From: CALOCY01 sp942491975
Lineage (GTDB): Bacteria > Bacteroidota > Bacteroidia > Bacteroidales > Prolixibacteraceae
Direction: 5' to 3'
Length of the DNA: 64,000 bases
NCBI GenBank assembly: GCA_942491975.1
Contig: CALOCY010000004.1
Location: 3,038,001 to 3,102,000 of the forward strand
Shown: positions 1 through 9,139 of the stretch, in pieces
Layout: every line of letters starts with the position of its first letter
Position numbering within the stretch: the first letter of the stretch is position 1
Program-made: the position numbers and the translations under genes
Notes under the pieces: generated by a model
What the model saw: only the letters and a program-made list of their open reading frames with translations
The model's database searches: none
What the model was told of the DNA's origin: nothing

Positions 1-1130
1 TATATGTGCTGTTGTGGATTGTTGTACCCAAGGCAGGCACAATCTCTCAACGTCTCGAAATGCGGGGCGAAGACATCAATATCTCGAATATTGAACGGAC
101 CATACGCGATGAATATGATGCGGTTAAAAATAAATTCAAGGACTTCAAAAACTCGTCCGGGTATGCAAAAGGGAAAGACCGGATGCACAAAGCCGGTGAT
201 GCGGCCCAGTCGGGATTGCATCTGTTGCTCAAACTATTTGTAGTTATTGTGGGTGCTGTACTCATTATTATCGGGGTAACATCACTTGTCGGGATGGCGA
301 TAGGGATGATTACAACCAAAACAGCACTTGTAATGCCATCGTGGTTTGGTGCCGATAATGTCTTTCCTACGTTCGTCAACTACTTCATTAGTGGAGGCGA
401 TATGGTTTGGATCTTCCTTACTTCATCATTGGTAGCCGGTATCCCATTGCTTATGCTGATTTTCATTGGATCGAAGCTCATGTTTAAATACAAAACCAAC
501 AATGCACTGATTGGCCTTTCGGCTTTGGGCGTGTGGATTATCAGCTTAATTACTCTGGTATCATTGAGCCTGGGACAAGTTAAAAACTTTAAAGACGAAG
601 CATCTCAGTCGACCTCAAAAGTGCTTGAAGTATCTTCTGATACACTCTACCTGAAAATGGCCGATGAGCAATACGACAATTACCGGGATGTGGAGATTGA
701 ATTTGATGACTTCAGATTGGTTGCTGACGGGGACAACAGGGTATTGATTGGTGAACCCAGGCTGGATATTGAAAGCAGCAGTGCTGAAAATTTTGCTTTG
801 CAATTAAAATACAAAGCCCGTGGAAGAGATAACGGGGAGGCACGTGAAAGCCTTGATCAAATTAAGTATAATTATCAGGTACAGGGAAACACCATCTTTT
901 TTGATCATGACTTCTCAATAACAGAAAAAGGAAAATGGAGGGATCAAAGCCTGAAACTTATACTTAAAGTCCCTGAAGGGAAAGTGATCTACCTTGACGA
1001 TGAGATGAATGATATTATTTACAACATTGACAATGTATCGAACATGTGGGATGGGGATATGGTAGGAAAATACTGGATGATGATGCCGGAAGGGCTTACC
1101 CATTACGAAGATGGAAAGCTAAAGAAATAA
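1..1130 (+). CDS. PspC domain-containing membrane protein, 5' end outside window
   Basis: This is the 3' part of a longer gene. The frame is open to the window edge, and the first visible residues (YVLLWIVVPKAG) match the end of a PspC transmembrane domain, so the GTG at position 6 is not the real start. After this come a soluble stretch, three hydrophobic segments (about residues 77-105, 133-157 and 168-192 of the visible part), and a C-terminal domain of about 180 residues that resembles the beta-rich stress-sensing tail of large Bacteroidota PspC proteins. It is followed by a DUF4252 protein and a one-domain PspC protein on the same strand, which suggests an envelope-stress operon. The role in phage-shock-like sensing is inferred from the family. 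Confidence 0.8.
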   Translation, partial: YVLLWIVVPKAGTISQRLEMRGEDINISNIERTIRDEYDAVKNKFKDFKNSSGYAKGKDRMHKAGDAAQSGLHLLLKLFVVIVGAVLIIIGVTSLVGMAIGMITTKTALVMPSWFGADNVFPTFVNYFISGGDMVWIFLTSSLVAGIPLLMLIFIGSKLMFKYKTNNALIGLSALGVWIISLITLVSLSLGQVKNFKDEASQSTSKVLEVSSDTLYLKMADEQYDNYRDVEIEFDDFRLVADGDNRVLIGEPRLDIESSSAENFALQLKYKARGRDNGEARESLDQIKYNYQVQGNTIFFDHDFSITEKGKWRDQSLKLILKVPEGKVIYLDDEMNDIIYNIDNVSNMWDGDMVGKYWMMMPEGLTHYEDGKLKK

Positions 1131-1253
1131 ACGTGCAATTGATCTAAGGACATTGATTTTAGATTAAAACAATAAAAGACAACGCTTCATAAATCGGTAT
1201 TCAATATTCAAAAAAGAAGAAATAATAATCAGGTAAACAAACGGGAAAAAGTT

Positions 1254-1763
1254 ATGGCTAAAATCGCATTTATCATAGGGATGCTTGTTGCGATGCTGTT
1301 TGGCAATGCTAACGGGCAAAGCAAATCGGACAAACTGTACGACAACTTCTCAGGAAAAGAAGGATTCTCCACACTGGGATTATCTAAAAGCATGATTGAT
1401 GTTATTGACATGACCATTGACAATGACGATGGTGAAGAAAAAAAGGTGACAGGAGACCTCAACAGGATCAGGGTACTCTATTACAACGACGGGAAAGGAG
1501 ACCTGTCGGCAGAAGAGTTTGGGGAAAGGGTACTAAAGTTTTTTGATAAAAACGCATACCACAGGATTGAAGATGATGACGACGATGATGATAACACTGA
1601 AGTTGAAATGCGTTACCTGGGCACAAAAAAGAAGGTCAAAGAATTCCATATGGTTATGTGGGGAGACGGAGGGTTGAATGCGGTGGTATCATTCTATGGC
1701 GACATGGATGTGGAACAGGTTGATGAACTCAAAGAATTAGGTATAGGTGTTGCAGAAAAATAA
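1254..1763 (+). CDS. DUF4252 domain-containing secreted protein
   Basis: A 169-residue protein with an N-terminal signal peptide (hydrophobic residues 5-20, cleavage likely after NANG or NGQ). The mature part has the length and pattern of DUF4252: an alpha/beta protein with an FSGKEGFSTLGLSKSM start and a MWGDGGLNAVVSFYGDM core near the C-terminus. A very acidic run (EDDDDDDDN, about residues 105-113) interrupts the domain. The biochemical function of the family is unknown. It lies between two PspC proteins and ends 5 bases before the next start, so it is probably part of the same operon and acts in the periplasm or at the outer membrane. Confidence 0.75.
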   Translation: MAKIAFIIGMLVAMLFGNANGQSKSDKLYDNFSGKEGFSTLGLSKSMIDVIDMTIDNDDGEEKKVTGDLNRIRVLYYNDGKGDLSAEEFGERVLKFFDKNAYHRIEDDDDDDDNTEVEMRYLGTKKKVKEFHMVMWGDGGLNAVVSFYGDMDVEQVDELKELGIGVAEK

Positions 1764-1768
1764 AAAAG

Positions 1769-1969
1769 ATGAAGAAACTTACAAAATCAAACGACCGGGT
1801 CATTGCCGGGGTGTGTGCAGGTATCTCAGAATACATCAACCCCGAACTGGATCCGGTAATCATACGGGTTTTTACGCTGGTCTTCGGGATACTCAACCCG
1901 ATAGTATGGGCCTTCTACCTCATCTTTGCCATTGCGCTCCCGGGACCTCAATGTGCCAGTCAAAACTAA
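1769..1969 (+). CDS. small PspC domain protein
   Basis: A 66-residue protein made of one PspC domain: a basic N-terminus (MKKLTKSNDRVIAGVCAGI), the SEYINPELDPVIIR segment, and one long hydrophobic span (about residues 35-58). PspC domains occur in inner-membrane stress sensors that bind PspA-type or anti-sigma-like partners. No other domain is present. It starts 5 bases after the DUF4252 gene and shares its operon with the truncated PspC protein at the window edge. Confidence 0.8.
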   Translation: MKKLTKSNDRVIAGVCAGISEYINPELDPVIIRVFTLVFGILNPIVWAFYLIFAIALPGPQCASQN

Positions 1970-2091
1970 ACAAGAAGGGGCTGTTTTAAAAACAGCACTC
2001 GCGTGATCCACGATAGTTATCGGGACGAAAACCTTAGGATCAAATAGTCATAGGTTCCTGCTTTTGTGGGAATAGCAAAAAGAACTGCTAA

Positions 2092-2124
2092 AGAAAGCCG
2101 GGCTGCTAAAGCCCGGTTTTTTTT
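2092..2124 (+). terminator. intrinsic terminator of the PspC operon
   Basis: CCGGGC (2098-2103) pairs with GCCCGG (2111-2116) around a 7-base loop. Flanking AAA/TTT pairs extend the stem, and eight T follow at once. It lies downstream of the PspC genes and upstream of rdgB. Confidence 0.85.
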
Positions 2125-2256
2125 ATGCTTTCACGCTTCATCATAAAGTTTGTTACTTTTGTAGTGTTACAATAGTTAGGAGGATGAAGTAAAAAAATCC
2201 GGAAAGAAGATTTTATCTGGTTGTCTGAAAATCTATAAATCTAATAGCCTGAATCA

Positions 2257-2838
2257 ATGAAACTGGTATTTGCCACAAACAATATACATAAACTCGAAGA
2301 GCTGAAACAGCTGTTGCCCGGGGGGGTTGAACTGTTGAGCCTGCAAGATATAGATTGCACCGATGAAATTCCCGAAGAAAAAGAGACATTGGAGGGAAAT
2401 GCCTCCCAAAAGGCGTGGTACATTTATAACAAATTTAATGTAGCTTGTTTTGCCGATGACACAGGGCTCGAAATTGAAGCCCTCAACAATGGACCGGGGG
2501 TATACTCGGCACGTTATGCAGGGGCGGCTAAAGATCCAAAAGCCAATATGAAGAAGGTACTCAACAAAATGGAAAAAATAAATCACCGGAATGCCCGTTT
2601 TAGAACTGTGATATCCCTTATTATTGAAGGCAAAGAACAACAGTTTGAAGGCATTGTTGAAGGCGAAATACTTCGGGAACAACAAGGTGATGCAGGATTT
2701 GGTTATGATCCGGTATTTAAGCCCCACGGGTACGGACAAACATTTGCACAGATGCCGATGGAGCTGAAAAATTCGATTTCTCACAGGGGAAGGGCAGTTG
2801 CCCGGTTGATAGGTCACCTTAGGTTATTAAAGAAATAA
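2257..2838 (+). CDS. rdgB: RdgB/HAM1 family non-canonical purine NTP pyrophosphatase
   Basis: Hydrolyses dITP, ITP and XTP to monophosphates and pyrophosphate, which keeps deaminated purines out of nucleic acids; cytosolic. At 193 residues it has the normal length. The family motifs are present in order: FATNNIHKLEEL near the N-terminus, TLEGNASQKA, FADDTGLEIEAL with the catalytic Asp, GVYSARYAG, GFGYDPVF, and the C-terminal SHRGRAV. It stands alone between a terminator and porZ, with 47 bases to the next start. Confidence 0.95.
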   Translation: MKLVFATNNIHKLEELKQLLPGGVELLSLQDIDCTDEIPEEKETLEGNASQKAWYIYNKFNVACFADDTGLEIEALNNGPGVYSARYAGAAKDPKANMKKVLNKMEKINHRNARFRTVISLIIEGKEQQFEGIVEGEILREQQGDAGFGYDPVFKPHGYGQTFAQMPMELKNSISHRGRAVARLIGHLRLLKK

Positions 2839-2885
2839 AACCACGGTATTGATCTTGATACCTGTGTCTTGATACTAAATTTAAA

Positions 2886-5189
2886 ATGATGAAAAAATAC
2901 ATCTCTACACTATTGATCCTGTTTTCAGTAACAGGGATTTTTGCCCAAACCCCATTAAGAATAGGAGACTGGCGTGATCACTTTTCATACCGCGAAAGTA
3001 AATACGTGGCACTTGCCGGCAACAAAGTATACTGTGCCTCTTCGCAGGCCATATTTACGTATAACCTGAGTGACAATAGTATTGAAAAAATATCTCTGGC
3101 AAACGGGCTTAACGATACCGGTATCTCAGCCATGTCATACAACAATGATGCTTCAACAATAGTGATAGGGTATGACAATGGGAATGTCGACCTGATTGCT
3201 GAAAACACGGTTTACAACCTCTCCGACATCAAACGAAAATCACTGGTTGGCGATAAAACCATCTATAACATCTTTTTCATCAACCAAATGGCTTACCTCT
3301 CATGTGGGTTTGGTATTGTTGTGCTCGACCTTGAAAAAAAGGAGGTAAAAGAAACATACTTTATTGGCGATAGCGGGGAATCAACAACTGTGTATGATGT
3401 GACATTTGATGGTGATTTTCTGTATGCAGCTACTGCCGAAGGGTTGAAAATTGCTGACTATTCGGTTTCCAATCTTCAGGACTACAACAACTGGTCTGTA
3501 GTGACAGATATCCCTAACCCTTCAGGGCCGTTTTACCTGGTTGAATACTTCAACGGAACGGTAATTGCAGGGTACGACAACACAGGCAATGACAATTGCA
3601 GGTTGTATCAATCCGGCAGTGGAGGATGGACAGAAATCCTGGGTAGTTTTGGCGGGGCGCATACCTTATCTGCTGCTTCAGACAGGCTTGTGCTTAGCCG
3701 GAGTGAAAAAATCGGGGTATTCGACACCAATCTGCAACAGGTTGCAAACTATGAGGATAATACGACTGTCGGGTTCAACATCAATGATGTAACCATAAGC
3801 GGCAATGATGTATGGCTGGCCAATACCCAAAGAGGGTTAATCGGGTTAAGAAATGGTAATTGGGAAAGGATTTTGCCACTTGGCCCTGTTGATAACAACA
3901 CCTTTTCGCTTACTGCTGACAACGGTAATGTATGGGTATGTACCGGGGGACTTACTGCGAGCTGGAACAACCAATTCTTCCAGGGGCGCTTTCAGCAATA
4001 CAAACCCGCGGAAAATAAATGGAAGGTTTATGATAGCGGTGCTTATCCGGGGTTAGGTGATGTCAGGGATATTGTTCGTTTAGTTGTTGACCCTGCCGAC
4101 CCGACACATGTTTTTGCCGGATCATGGGGGTTTGGCATTTATGAGTTCCGTAACGGGGAATATGTAGGCCACTTTACCGATCAAAACAGTCCGCTCCGGA
4201 GTGTGATTGCCGGGGACTATATCCGTATCGGGGGGATCGATTTTGACAGTAAAGGCCAGTTATGGGCTACCAACTCCGAAGTAGCAAATGTATTGTTGGT
4301 GCGGGAAATCGATGGTTCGTGGGAATCGTTTCACCTGGAGGAGATTGCCAACAACTATAGTATAGGACAGGTGGTAGTTACCGACGATGACCACAAATGG
4401 ATTGTTGTGCCCCGTGGGAGAGGCTTATATGCGGTAAATGAAGATGTAACAGAGAAGAAAAGGATTACGGTTATTACCCGCATCAATGATCAGACAACGG
4501 TGATGAATGATATTTATGCCATTGCCAAAGACAAGAATGGGGAGATATGGCTGGGAACATCAAAAGGTGTTGCAGTATACTCAAACCCGGCATCTGTTTT
4601 TGACCAGTCATCGGTATATGCTTATCGCCCGTCAATTGACAAAGGGGACGGACTATTCTATCCCCTGCTAAGTGCCGAAATAGTAACGGCAATTGCTGTT
4701 GACGGGGCCAACCGAAAATGGATGGGGACAACCAATTCGGGGGTTTACCTCGTTTCGGAAGATGGCTCTGAAGAGGTGTTGCATTTTAATACGGAAAACA
4801 GCCCGTTGCCTTCTGATAATATCCTGTCGATAGCCATTGATGAAAAATCGGGCGAAGTATTTTTTGCAACAGCCCAGGGATTGATCGCTTACCGTTCGGA
4901 TGCTACTGAAGGGGAAAATGTGTTTGAGCATGTATATGTATACCCCAATCCGGTAAGGGAAGATTATACTGGTGATGTTGTTATTACCGGTTTGGTACGC
5001 GATGCCGATATCCGCATTACAGACATTAGTGGTAATTTGGTTTACCGTACCGAATCATTGGGAGGACAGGCAATATGGGATGGTAAGGATATGAAAGGAC
5101 GAAGGGTAAACACCGGTGTCTACCTGGTTTTTGCTGCAACACAGGATGGCAGCCAGAGTGCTGTGGCAAAAATTCTGTTTATTCACTAA
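2886..5189 (+). CDS. porZ: PorZ-like type IX secretion protein (two beta-propellers plus C-terminal domain)
   Basis: A 767-residue protein with a signal peptide (residues 1-20, ending FAQ). It has WD-like or two-component-regulator-propeller repeats through most of its length (for example IWLGTSKGVAVY and KWMGTTNSGVYL), and a C-terminal domain of about 85 residues beginning YVYPNPV with features of a type IX sorting domain. Length, the RIGDWRDHFSYRE start and the domain order match PorZ of Porphyromonas gingivalis (about 776 residues). PorZ is a surface part of the type IX attachment complex that presents A-LPS to the PorU sortase. The assignment rests on architecture and remembered N-terminal similarity. 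An unrelated two-propeller surface protein is possible but less likely. recO follows 53 bases downstream. Confidence 0.75.
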   Translation: MMKKYISTLLILFSVTGIFAQTPLRIGDWRDHFSYRESKYVALAGNKVYCASSQAIFTYNLSDNSIEKISLANGLNDTGISAMSYNNDASTIVIGYDNGNVDLIAENTVYNLSDIKRKSLVGDKTIYNIFFINQMAYLSCGFGIVVLDLEKKEVKETYFIGDSGESTTVYDVTFDGDFLYAATAEGLKIADYSVSNLQDYNNWSVVTDIPNPSGPFYLVEYFNGTVIAGYDNTGNDNCRLYQSGSGGWTEILGSFGGAHTLSAASDRLVLSRSEKIGVFDTNLQQVANYEDNTTVGFNINDVTISGNDVWLANTQRGLIGLRNGNWERILPLGPVDNNTFSLTADNGNVWVCTGGLTASWNNQFFQGRFQQYKPAENKWKVYDSGAYPGLGDVRDIVRLVVDPADPTHVFAGSWGFGIYEFRNGEYVGHFTDQNSPLRSVIAGDYIRIGGIDFDSKGQLWATNSEVANVLLVREIDGSWESFHLEEIANNYSIGQVVVTDDDHKWIVVPRGRGLYAVNEDVTEKKRITVITRINDQTTVMNDIYAIAKDKNGEIWLGTSKGVAVYSNPASVFDQSSVYAYRPSIDKGDGLFYPLLSAEIVTAIAVDGANRKWMGTTNSGVYLVSEDGSEEVLHFNTENSPLPSDNILSIAIDEKSGEVFFATAQGLIAYRSDATEGENVFEHVYVYPNPVREDYTGDVVITGLVRDADIRITDISGNLVYRTESLGGQAIWDGKDMKGRRVNTGVYLVFAATQDGSQSAVAKILFIH

Positions 5190-5208
5190 AAAAAGGACCT
5201 CATCCCGA

Positions 5209-5225
5209 CTCCCGCTTTGCGGGAG
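5209..5225. repeat. CTCCCGC/GCGGGAG palindrome between porZ and recO
   Basis: Seven perfect base pairs around a TTT loop, just upstream of the GGAAGG ribosome-binding-like sequence of recO. No T-run follows. It resembles short TCCCG...CGGGA palindromes elsewhere in the window (6052-6073, 30965-30981). Confidence 0.6.
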
Positions 5226-5242
5226 AGAAAAAGGAAGGAATT

Positions 5243-5968
5243 ATGCTTCAAAAAACGAAAGGGATCTGCCTGCACTGGATAAAGTATTCGGAAAGCAGCA
5301 TTGTTGCTACCATATACACCGAACACTTTGGAAGGCAGTCGTACATGGTAAACGGGGTTTTTGGAAAGAAAGCCCCCCTGAAAGCCAACCTCTTTCAGCC
5401 ACTCTTTATACTTGAGATGGATGTTTACCACAAACCGGGCAGGGACTTGCAGCGCATAAAAGAAGCACACATCGGGTTTCCGTATACATCAATCCCTTAC
5501 GATGTATTTAAAAGCACACAGGTAGTGTTTATTGCCGAGCTGTTGTTCCGCACGCTACGCGAAGAAGAACCCAATCCAAAACTGTTTGATTTTATTGTAA
5601 ATGCACTAAAAATGCTGGATTTACAACGCGAAGGGACGGCTAACTTTTCCCTCTACTTTATGCTGAAACTACTTGCCTTTTTAGGTGCCTCCCCACACAT
5701 TGGCGAACAGGGCGAAGCAGGATTTCTCGATCTGAAAAATGGTGTTTTTACCCCCCTGGCACCTGCAGGGACTTTCTTTATTGATAAATTTCATTCTTCC
5801 ATACTAAAAGAGATTCTTTCCTGTTCTCCCATGAAACTGCACCTGTTGCGTATCTCAAACGAAGAGCGAAGGGTGTTAATGACAAAGCTGACAGAATACT
5901 ATGAGTTTCATTTCGAGGGAAGTGGCAGTATGAAGTCATTGAAAGTTTTGCAGGAGATCTTTCAATGA
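5243..5968 (+). CDS. recO: DNA repair protein RecO
   Basis: RecO anneals single strands and, with RecR, loads RecA on SSB-coated DNA during recombinational repair. At 241 residues the protein has the normal length. It has an N-terminal OB-fold (residues 1-80, with the YSESSIVATIYTEHFGRQSYMV type start and a GVFGKKA turn) and a helical C-terminal half. The zinc-binding cysteine cluster found in some RecO proteins is absent, as in many Bacteroidota. The start is supported by GGAAGG eight bases upstream. Confidence 0.9.
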   Translation: MLQKTKGICLHWIKYSESSIVATIYTEHFGRQSYMVNGVFGKKAPLKANLFQPLFILEMDVYHKPGRDLQRIKEAHIGFPYTSIPYDVFKSTQVVFIAELLFRTLREEEPNPKLFDFIVNALKMLDLQREGTANFSLYFMLKLLAFLGASPHIGEQGEAGFLDLKNGVFTPLAPAGTFFIDKFHSSILKEILSCSPMKLHLLRISNEERRVLMTKLTEYYEFHFEGSGSMKSLKVLQEIFQ

Positions 5969-6051
5969 ATTACCTCGCAGCAGAGCTGTCGAGGTATCAA
6001 AAAGAAATTCTTTTTTGATCGATGCAAGCATCGGAATATTAACTCATTTAT

Positions 6052-6073
6052 CCCGATAGCGTAGCGTATCGGG
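6052..6073. repeat. CCCGATA/TATCGGG palindrome
   Basis: A 7-bp perfect inverted repeat with an 8-base loop (GCGTAGCG), downstream of recO. No T-run follows, so it is not a typical terminator. It fits a dispersed family of short palindromes in this window. Confidence 0.6.
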
Positions 6074-6167
6074 ATTCGTTCAACTTATAAATTTCAATGC
6101 ACTACGTTTTTGAAATTTGAGTTCCACGAATAAAAACGGTGTATGAATTGACTTTTTTCCCTATTTT

Positions 6168-6198
6168 TTTGAACAAAAGGCGAATTTCAATACTTTTG
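6168..6198 (+). promoter_or_regulatory. Bacteroidota-type promoter of tRNA-Arg
   Basis: TTTG (6168-6171), a 19-base spacer and TACTTTTG (6191-6198) match the -33/-7 consensus TTTG...TAnnTTTG of the phylum. The tRNA begins 27 bases downstream. Confidence 0.75.
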
Positions 6199-6224
6199 CA
6201 CTGCTTAAATGCAATTACAAATTT

Positions 6225-6299
6225 GGTCCCGTAGTTCAACGGATAGAATAGCAGTTTCCTAAACTGTAGATATGGGTTCGATTCCCGTCGGGACTACCA
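6225..6299 (+). tRNA. tRNA-Arg (anticodon CCT)
   Basis: Cloverleaf of 75 bases including an encoded CCA (6297-6299). The acceptor arms are GGTCCCG and CGGGACT. The anticodon stem GCAGT/ACTGT holds loop TTCCTAA with anticodon CCT at 6258-6260. The T-arm contains GGTTCGATTCC. It reads AGG codons. Unlike the other five tRNAs in the window it encodes its CCA end. Confidence 0.95.
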
Positions 6300-6306
6300 G
6301 AAAATA

Positions 6307-6341
6307 AAAACCCTCAATGATTTTTTTTCGTTGAGGGTTTT
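6307..6341. terminator. bidirectional terminator between tRNA-Arg and queA
   Basis: AAAACCCTCAA (6307-6317) pairs with TTGAGGGTTTT (6331-6341), giving 11 bp with flanking A and T runs on both sides. It can end the rightward tRNA transcript and the leftward queA transcript. Confidence 0.8.
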
Positions 6342-6360
6342 ATAAGAATGGTTTATGCAT

Positions 6361-7407
6361 TTAAATAATCAACATCGCATCGCCGTAGGTGCCAAACCTG
6401 TACTTCTCTTTCACGGCGGTATTGTAGGCTTTCATCACCTTATCGTAACCACCAAAACCGGCAACCATCATCATCAATGTCGATAGTGGCAGGTGAAAGT
6501 TTGTGATCATCCTGTTGGCTACATTAAACTCATAAGGGGGGAAGATAAATTTATTGGTCCACCCTTCAAATGGTTTTAAGAAACCCTGTGTTGACACAGA
6601 ACTTTCCAGTGTCCGCATTACTGTTGTACCTACGGCACAAATATTTCGTTTATCTTTTTTAGCTGCATTCACCGCATCGCAAGCCTCTTTGGTTACCCAT
6701 ATCTGTTCCGAGTCCATTTTATGCTTTGTCAGGTCTTCCACATCCACCGTGCGGAAATTTCCCAATCCCACATGAAGCGTGATTTCGGCAAAATCAACAC
6801 CAATGATTTCGAGACGCTTCATCAGTTCACGACTGAAATGAAGTCCCGCAGTAGGCGCAGCTACAGCTCCTTCGTGCTTTGCATAAATGGTTTGATAGCG
6901 TTCGTCATCATCATCTTCAACATTACGCTGAATAAATTTAGGCAGGGGGGTCTTTCCAAGTTTATAAAGGCTTTTCTTAAACTCTTCATACGGGCCATTG
7001 TATAAGAACCGAAGTGTCCGGCCACGGGATGTGGTATTGTCAATTACTTCGGCTACCAGCTCATCTTCCCCAAAGTACAATTTGTTTCCAATTCGTATTT
7101 TACGTGCAGGGTCAACAAGTACGTCCCAAAGACGTTGTTCGCGGTTCAATTCCCTGAGCAGAAAGACTTCAATCTCAGCACCGGTTTTCTCCTTGTTGCC
7201 ATACAGGCGGGCAGGAAATACTTTGGTGTTGTTAAATATCATCACGTCTTTATTGTCAAAATAGTCGATAATATCTTTAAAAATCTTATGTTCTATTTTG
7301 CCCGATTCGCGGTGTAACACCATTAAACGACTTTCGTCCCTGTTTTTAGACGGATAAAGAGCTATTAATTCTTCCGGTAAGTTGTATTTAAATTTGGATA
7401 ACTTCAT
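6361..7407 (-). CDS. queA: S-adenosylmethionine:tRNA ribosyltransferase-isomerase QueA
   Basis: Transfers and isomerises the ribosyl part of AdoMet to 7-aminomethyl-7-deazaguanine in tRNA, giving epoxyqueuosine at the wobble base of GUN anticodons. At 348 residues it is full length. Visible family motifs are the start LSKFKYNLPEELIALYP, NNTKVFPARL, GAVAAPTAGLHFS, ITLHVGLGNFRTV, the C-terminal NFHLPLSTLMMMVAGF, and YRFGTYGDAMLI. It is the last gene of the leftward YfhO-ftsX-DUF3098-uppP-truB-queA series, 82 bases after truB. Confidence 0.96.
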   Translation of the reverse strand: MKLSKFKYNLPEELIALYPSKNRDESRLMVLHRESGKIEHKIFKDIIDYFDNKDVMIFNNTKVFPARLYGNKEKTGAEIEVFLLRELNREQRLWDVLVDPARKIRIGNKLYFGEDELVAEVIDNTTSRGRTLRFLYNGPYEEFKKSLYKLGKTPLPKFIQRNVEDDDDERYQTIYAKHEGAVAAPTAGLHFSRELMKRLEIIGVDFAEITLHVGLGNFRTVDVEDLTKHKMDSEQIWVTKEACDAVNAAKKDKRNICAVGTTVMRTLESSVSTQGFLKPFEGWTNKFIFPPYEFNVANRMITNFHLPLSTLMMMVAGFGGYDKVMKAYNTAVKEKYRFGTYGDAMLII

Positions 7408-7489
7408 CGGATATATCTGTTTTTAATGTTAGTTTTAGTATAAAAACCGGGGTCATTGAATCACGTTTTACGTCCTATACCGGTATTGG

Positions 7490-8200
7490 TTACATGGAAT
7501 CAATAATATTTTTAAACTTTTCGACATCAATAGCCTGCTCAATTGAAAAATCACCAATCCGTGTGCGCTTTAATCCCGTAAGATAAGCCCCGCTGTTTAA
7601 TGCTGTACCCAAATCACGTGCCAGGGAACGAATATATGTACCTTTGCTACAAACAATACGAAGCTCAAGTATCGGGCTGTCAAAATTTATGATTTCAATC
7701 TCGTCAATGGTAATTTTTCGGGCTTTCAGTTCTATCTCTTTCCCCTCCCGGGCAAAATTGAATGCCCTTCTCCCGTTTATCCTGATAGCCGAAAAGACAG
7801 GTGGTACCTGGTCAATTTCACCAATGAAGCGGGGGATTACCGATTTTATCAATGCTGTATCAATATGATCAGCCGGATAGTGCAGGTCTTCTTCTTCTTC
7901 CAGGTCAAACGAGGGGGTAGTTGCCCCCAGTTTTAACCGGGCAATGTACTCTTTCTTCCCTGCCTGAAATTCTTCGATACGTTTAGTGGCCTTTCCGGTG
8001 CAAATAACCATTAAACCGCTTGCTTTAGGGTCTAATGTCCCTGCATGCCCTACTTTTAGTTTGGGATAACGCTTGCCAAACTTATGCCAGATTACTGATT
8101 TGATCTTTTTTACCACATCAAAAGATGTCCAGTCAAGTGGCTTATCAATGAGCAACACTTCCCCTTTCTGAAAATCTTCAAATGTGTGTAGTTTTTTCAT
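7490..8200 (-). CDS. truB: tRNA pseudouridine-55 synthase TruB
   Basis: Converts U55 in the T-loop of tRNAs to pseudouridine. The 236-residue protein contains the catalytic motif GHAGTLDPKASGLM with nucleophile Asp57, the N-terminal LLIDKPLDWTSFDVV, a VPPVFSAIRINGRRAF segment, and the RIVCSKGTYIRSLARDLG motif. It lacks the large C-terminal PUA extension of the E. coli protein, as is usual in short TruB forms. It sits 34 bases downstream of uppP. Confidence 0.96.
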   Translation of the reverse strand: MKKLHTFEDFQKGEVLLIDKPLDWTSFDVVKKIKSVIWHKFGKRYPKLKVGHAGTLDPKASGLMVICTGKATKRIEEFQAGKKEYIARLKLGATTPSFDLEEEEDLHYPADHIDTALIKSVIPRFIGEIDQVPPVFSAIRINGRRAFNFAREGKEIELKARKITIDEIEIINFDSPILELRIVCSKGTYIRSLARDLGTALNSGAYLTGLKRTRIGDFSIEQAIDVEKFKNIIDSM

Positions 8201-8234
8201 TCACGTGCGTTTTACCAAACGAATATCTTGAAAA

Positions 8235-9014
8235 TCAGCCGGCAAAGATAGCAATAAGCCCGATAATAAAACAGTATGCGGCGAAATAAATGAGTTTGCC
8301 ACGTTTAACCAGTTTTATCATCCAGCTACATGCCAGTAACCCGAAAACAAATGCACTGATAAAACCGATTGCCAGTGGAATTAACCCCACGGGGTTATCG
8401 GTAGTAACGTTACCATTTGCAATATCAATAATGTTTGCCCCGATAATGGGTAGCAGTACCATCAAAAAAGAGAAACGTGTTGCCTCTTCTTTGCTGTTTC
8501 CCATCAAAATGGAAGTAGCAATGGTTGCCCCCGATCTTGATATTCCGGGAATGACAGCCAGTGTTTGTGCCACCCCGATTATAAATGCCCCTTTCCCGTT
8601 AATCGGGTTTTTCCCCGAGGTCGGGAAATTGGTTAATGCCAGCAATATGGCTGTAACCAGAAGCATAAAACCGACCATTACAACATTTCCGCCATACAAT
8701 CCTTCAATCTTTTCGCGTACAAACATGCCGATAAGGAAGACCGGTATAGCAGATATTAATAACCGCCCGACAAACAGGTAAGCTGTTTTTTCACCTGCCG
8801 CACATCCTTTCATGAGGTTGAAAAGATCTTTCCGGAATACAACAAGGGTGCTTAAAACAGTAGCTCCGTGTACAACAATGGCAAATAACAAATTGTTTTT
8901 GCTTTCCCCTCCAAACAAAGCATGCCCCAACTGAAGGTGTCCGCTGGAACTTACCGGCAAAAATTCTGTTAACCCCTGGATTATCCCAAGAACAAGTGCT
9001 TCTAAATACGACAT
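8235..9014 (-). CDS. uppP: undecaprenyl-diphosphatase UppP (BacA family)
   Basis: Integral membrane enzyme that dephosphorylates undecaprenyl diphosphate so that the lipid carrier can be reused for peptidoglycan and O-antigen synthesis. Loss or gain of activity changes bacitracin sensitivity in relatives. At 259 residues it has about seven hydrophobic segments. Signature motifs are present: GLTEFLPVSSSGHL (residues 14-27, catalytic Glu17) and PGISRSGAT (156-164). It sits between DUF3098/ftsX and truB, a conserved order in the phylum. Confidence 0.96.
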   Translation of the reverse strand: MSYLEALVLGIIQGLTEFLPVSSSGHLQLGHALFGGESKNNLLFAIVVHGATVLSTLVVFRKDLFNLMKGCAAGEKTAYLFVGRLLISAIPVFLIGMFVREKIEGLYGGNVVMVGFMLLVTAILLALTNFPTSGKNPINGKGAFIIGVAQTLAVIPGISRSGATIATSILMGNSKEEATRFSFLMVLLPIIGANIIDIANGNVTTDNPVGLIPLAIGFISAFVFGLLACSWMIKLVKRGKLIYFAAYCFIIGLIAIFAG

Positions 9015-9139
9015 TGAGACGGGTTATGCCGATCGCTAATTAATAAGCCATAAATGTGCGTTGCTTTTTATGCCTGACTAATTATGCATCGGCATTATGC
9101 ATAAAATATTAGATGACTTATTTTAAACTCAAATTGGCA

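Noticed and set aside
1747..1989. 80-codon frame overlapping the small PspC gene
   Set aside because: It is an out-of-frame shadow of the PspC gene at 1769-1969, which has a clear domain.
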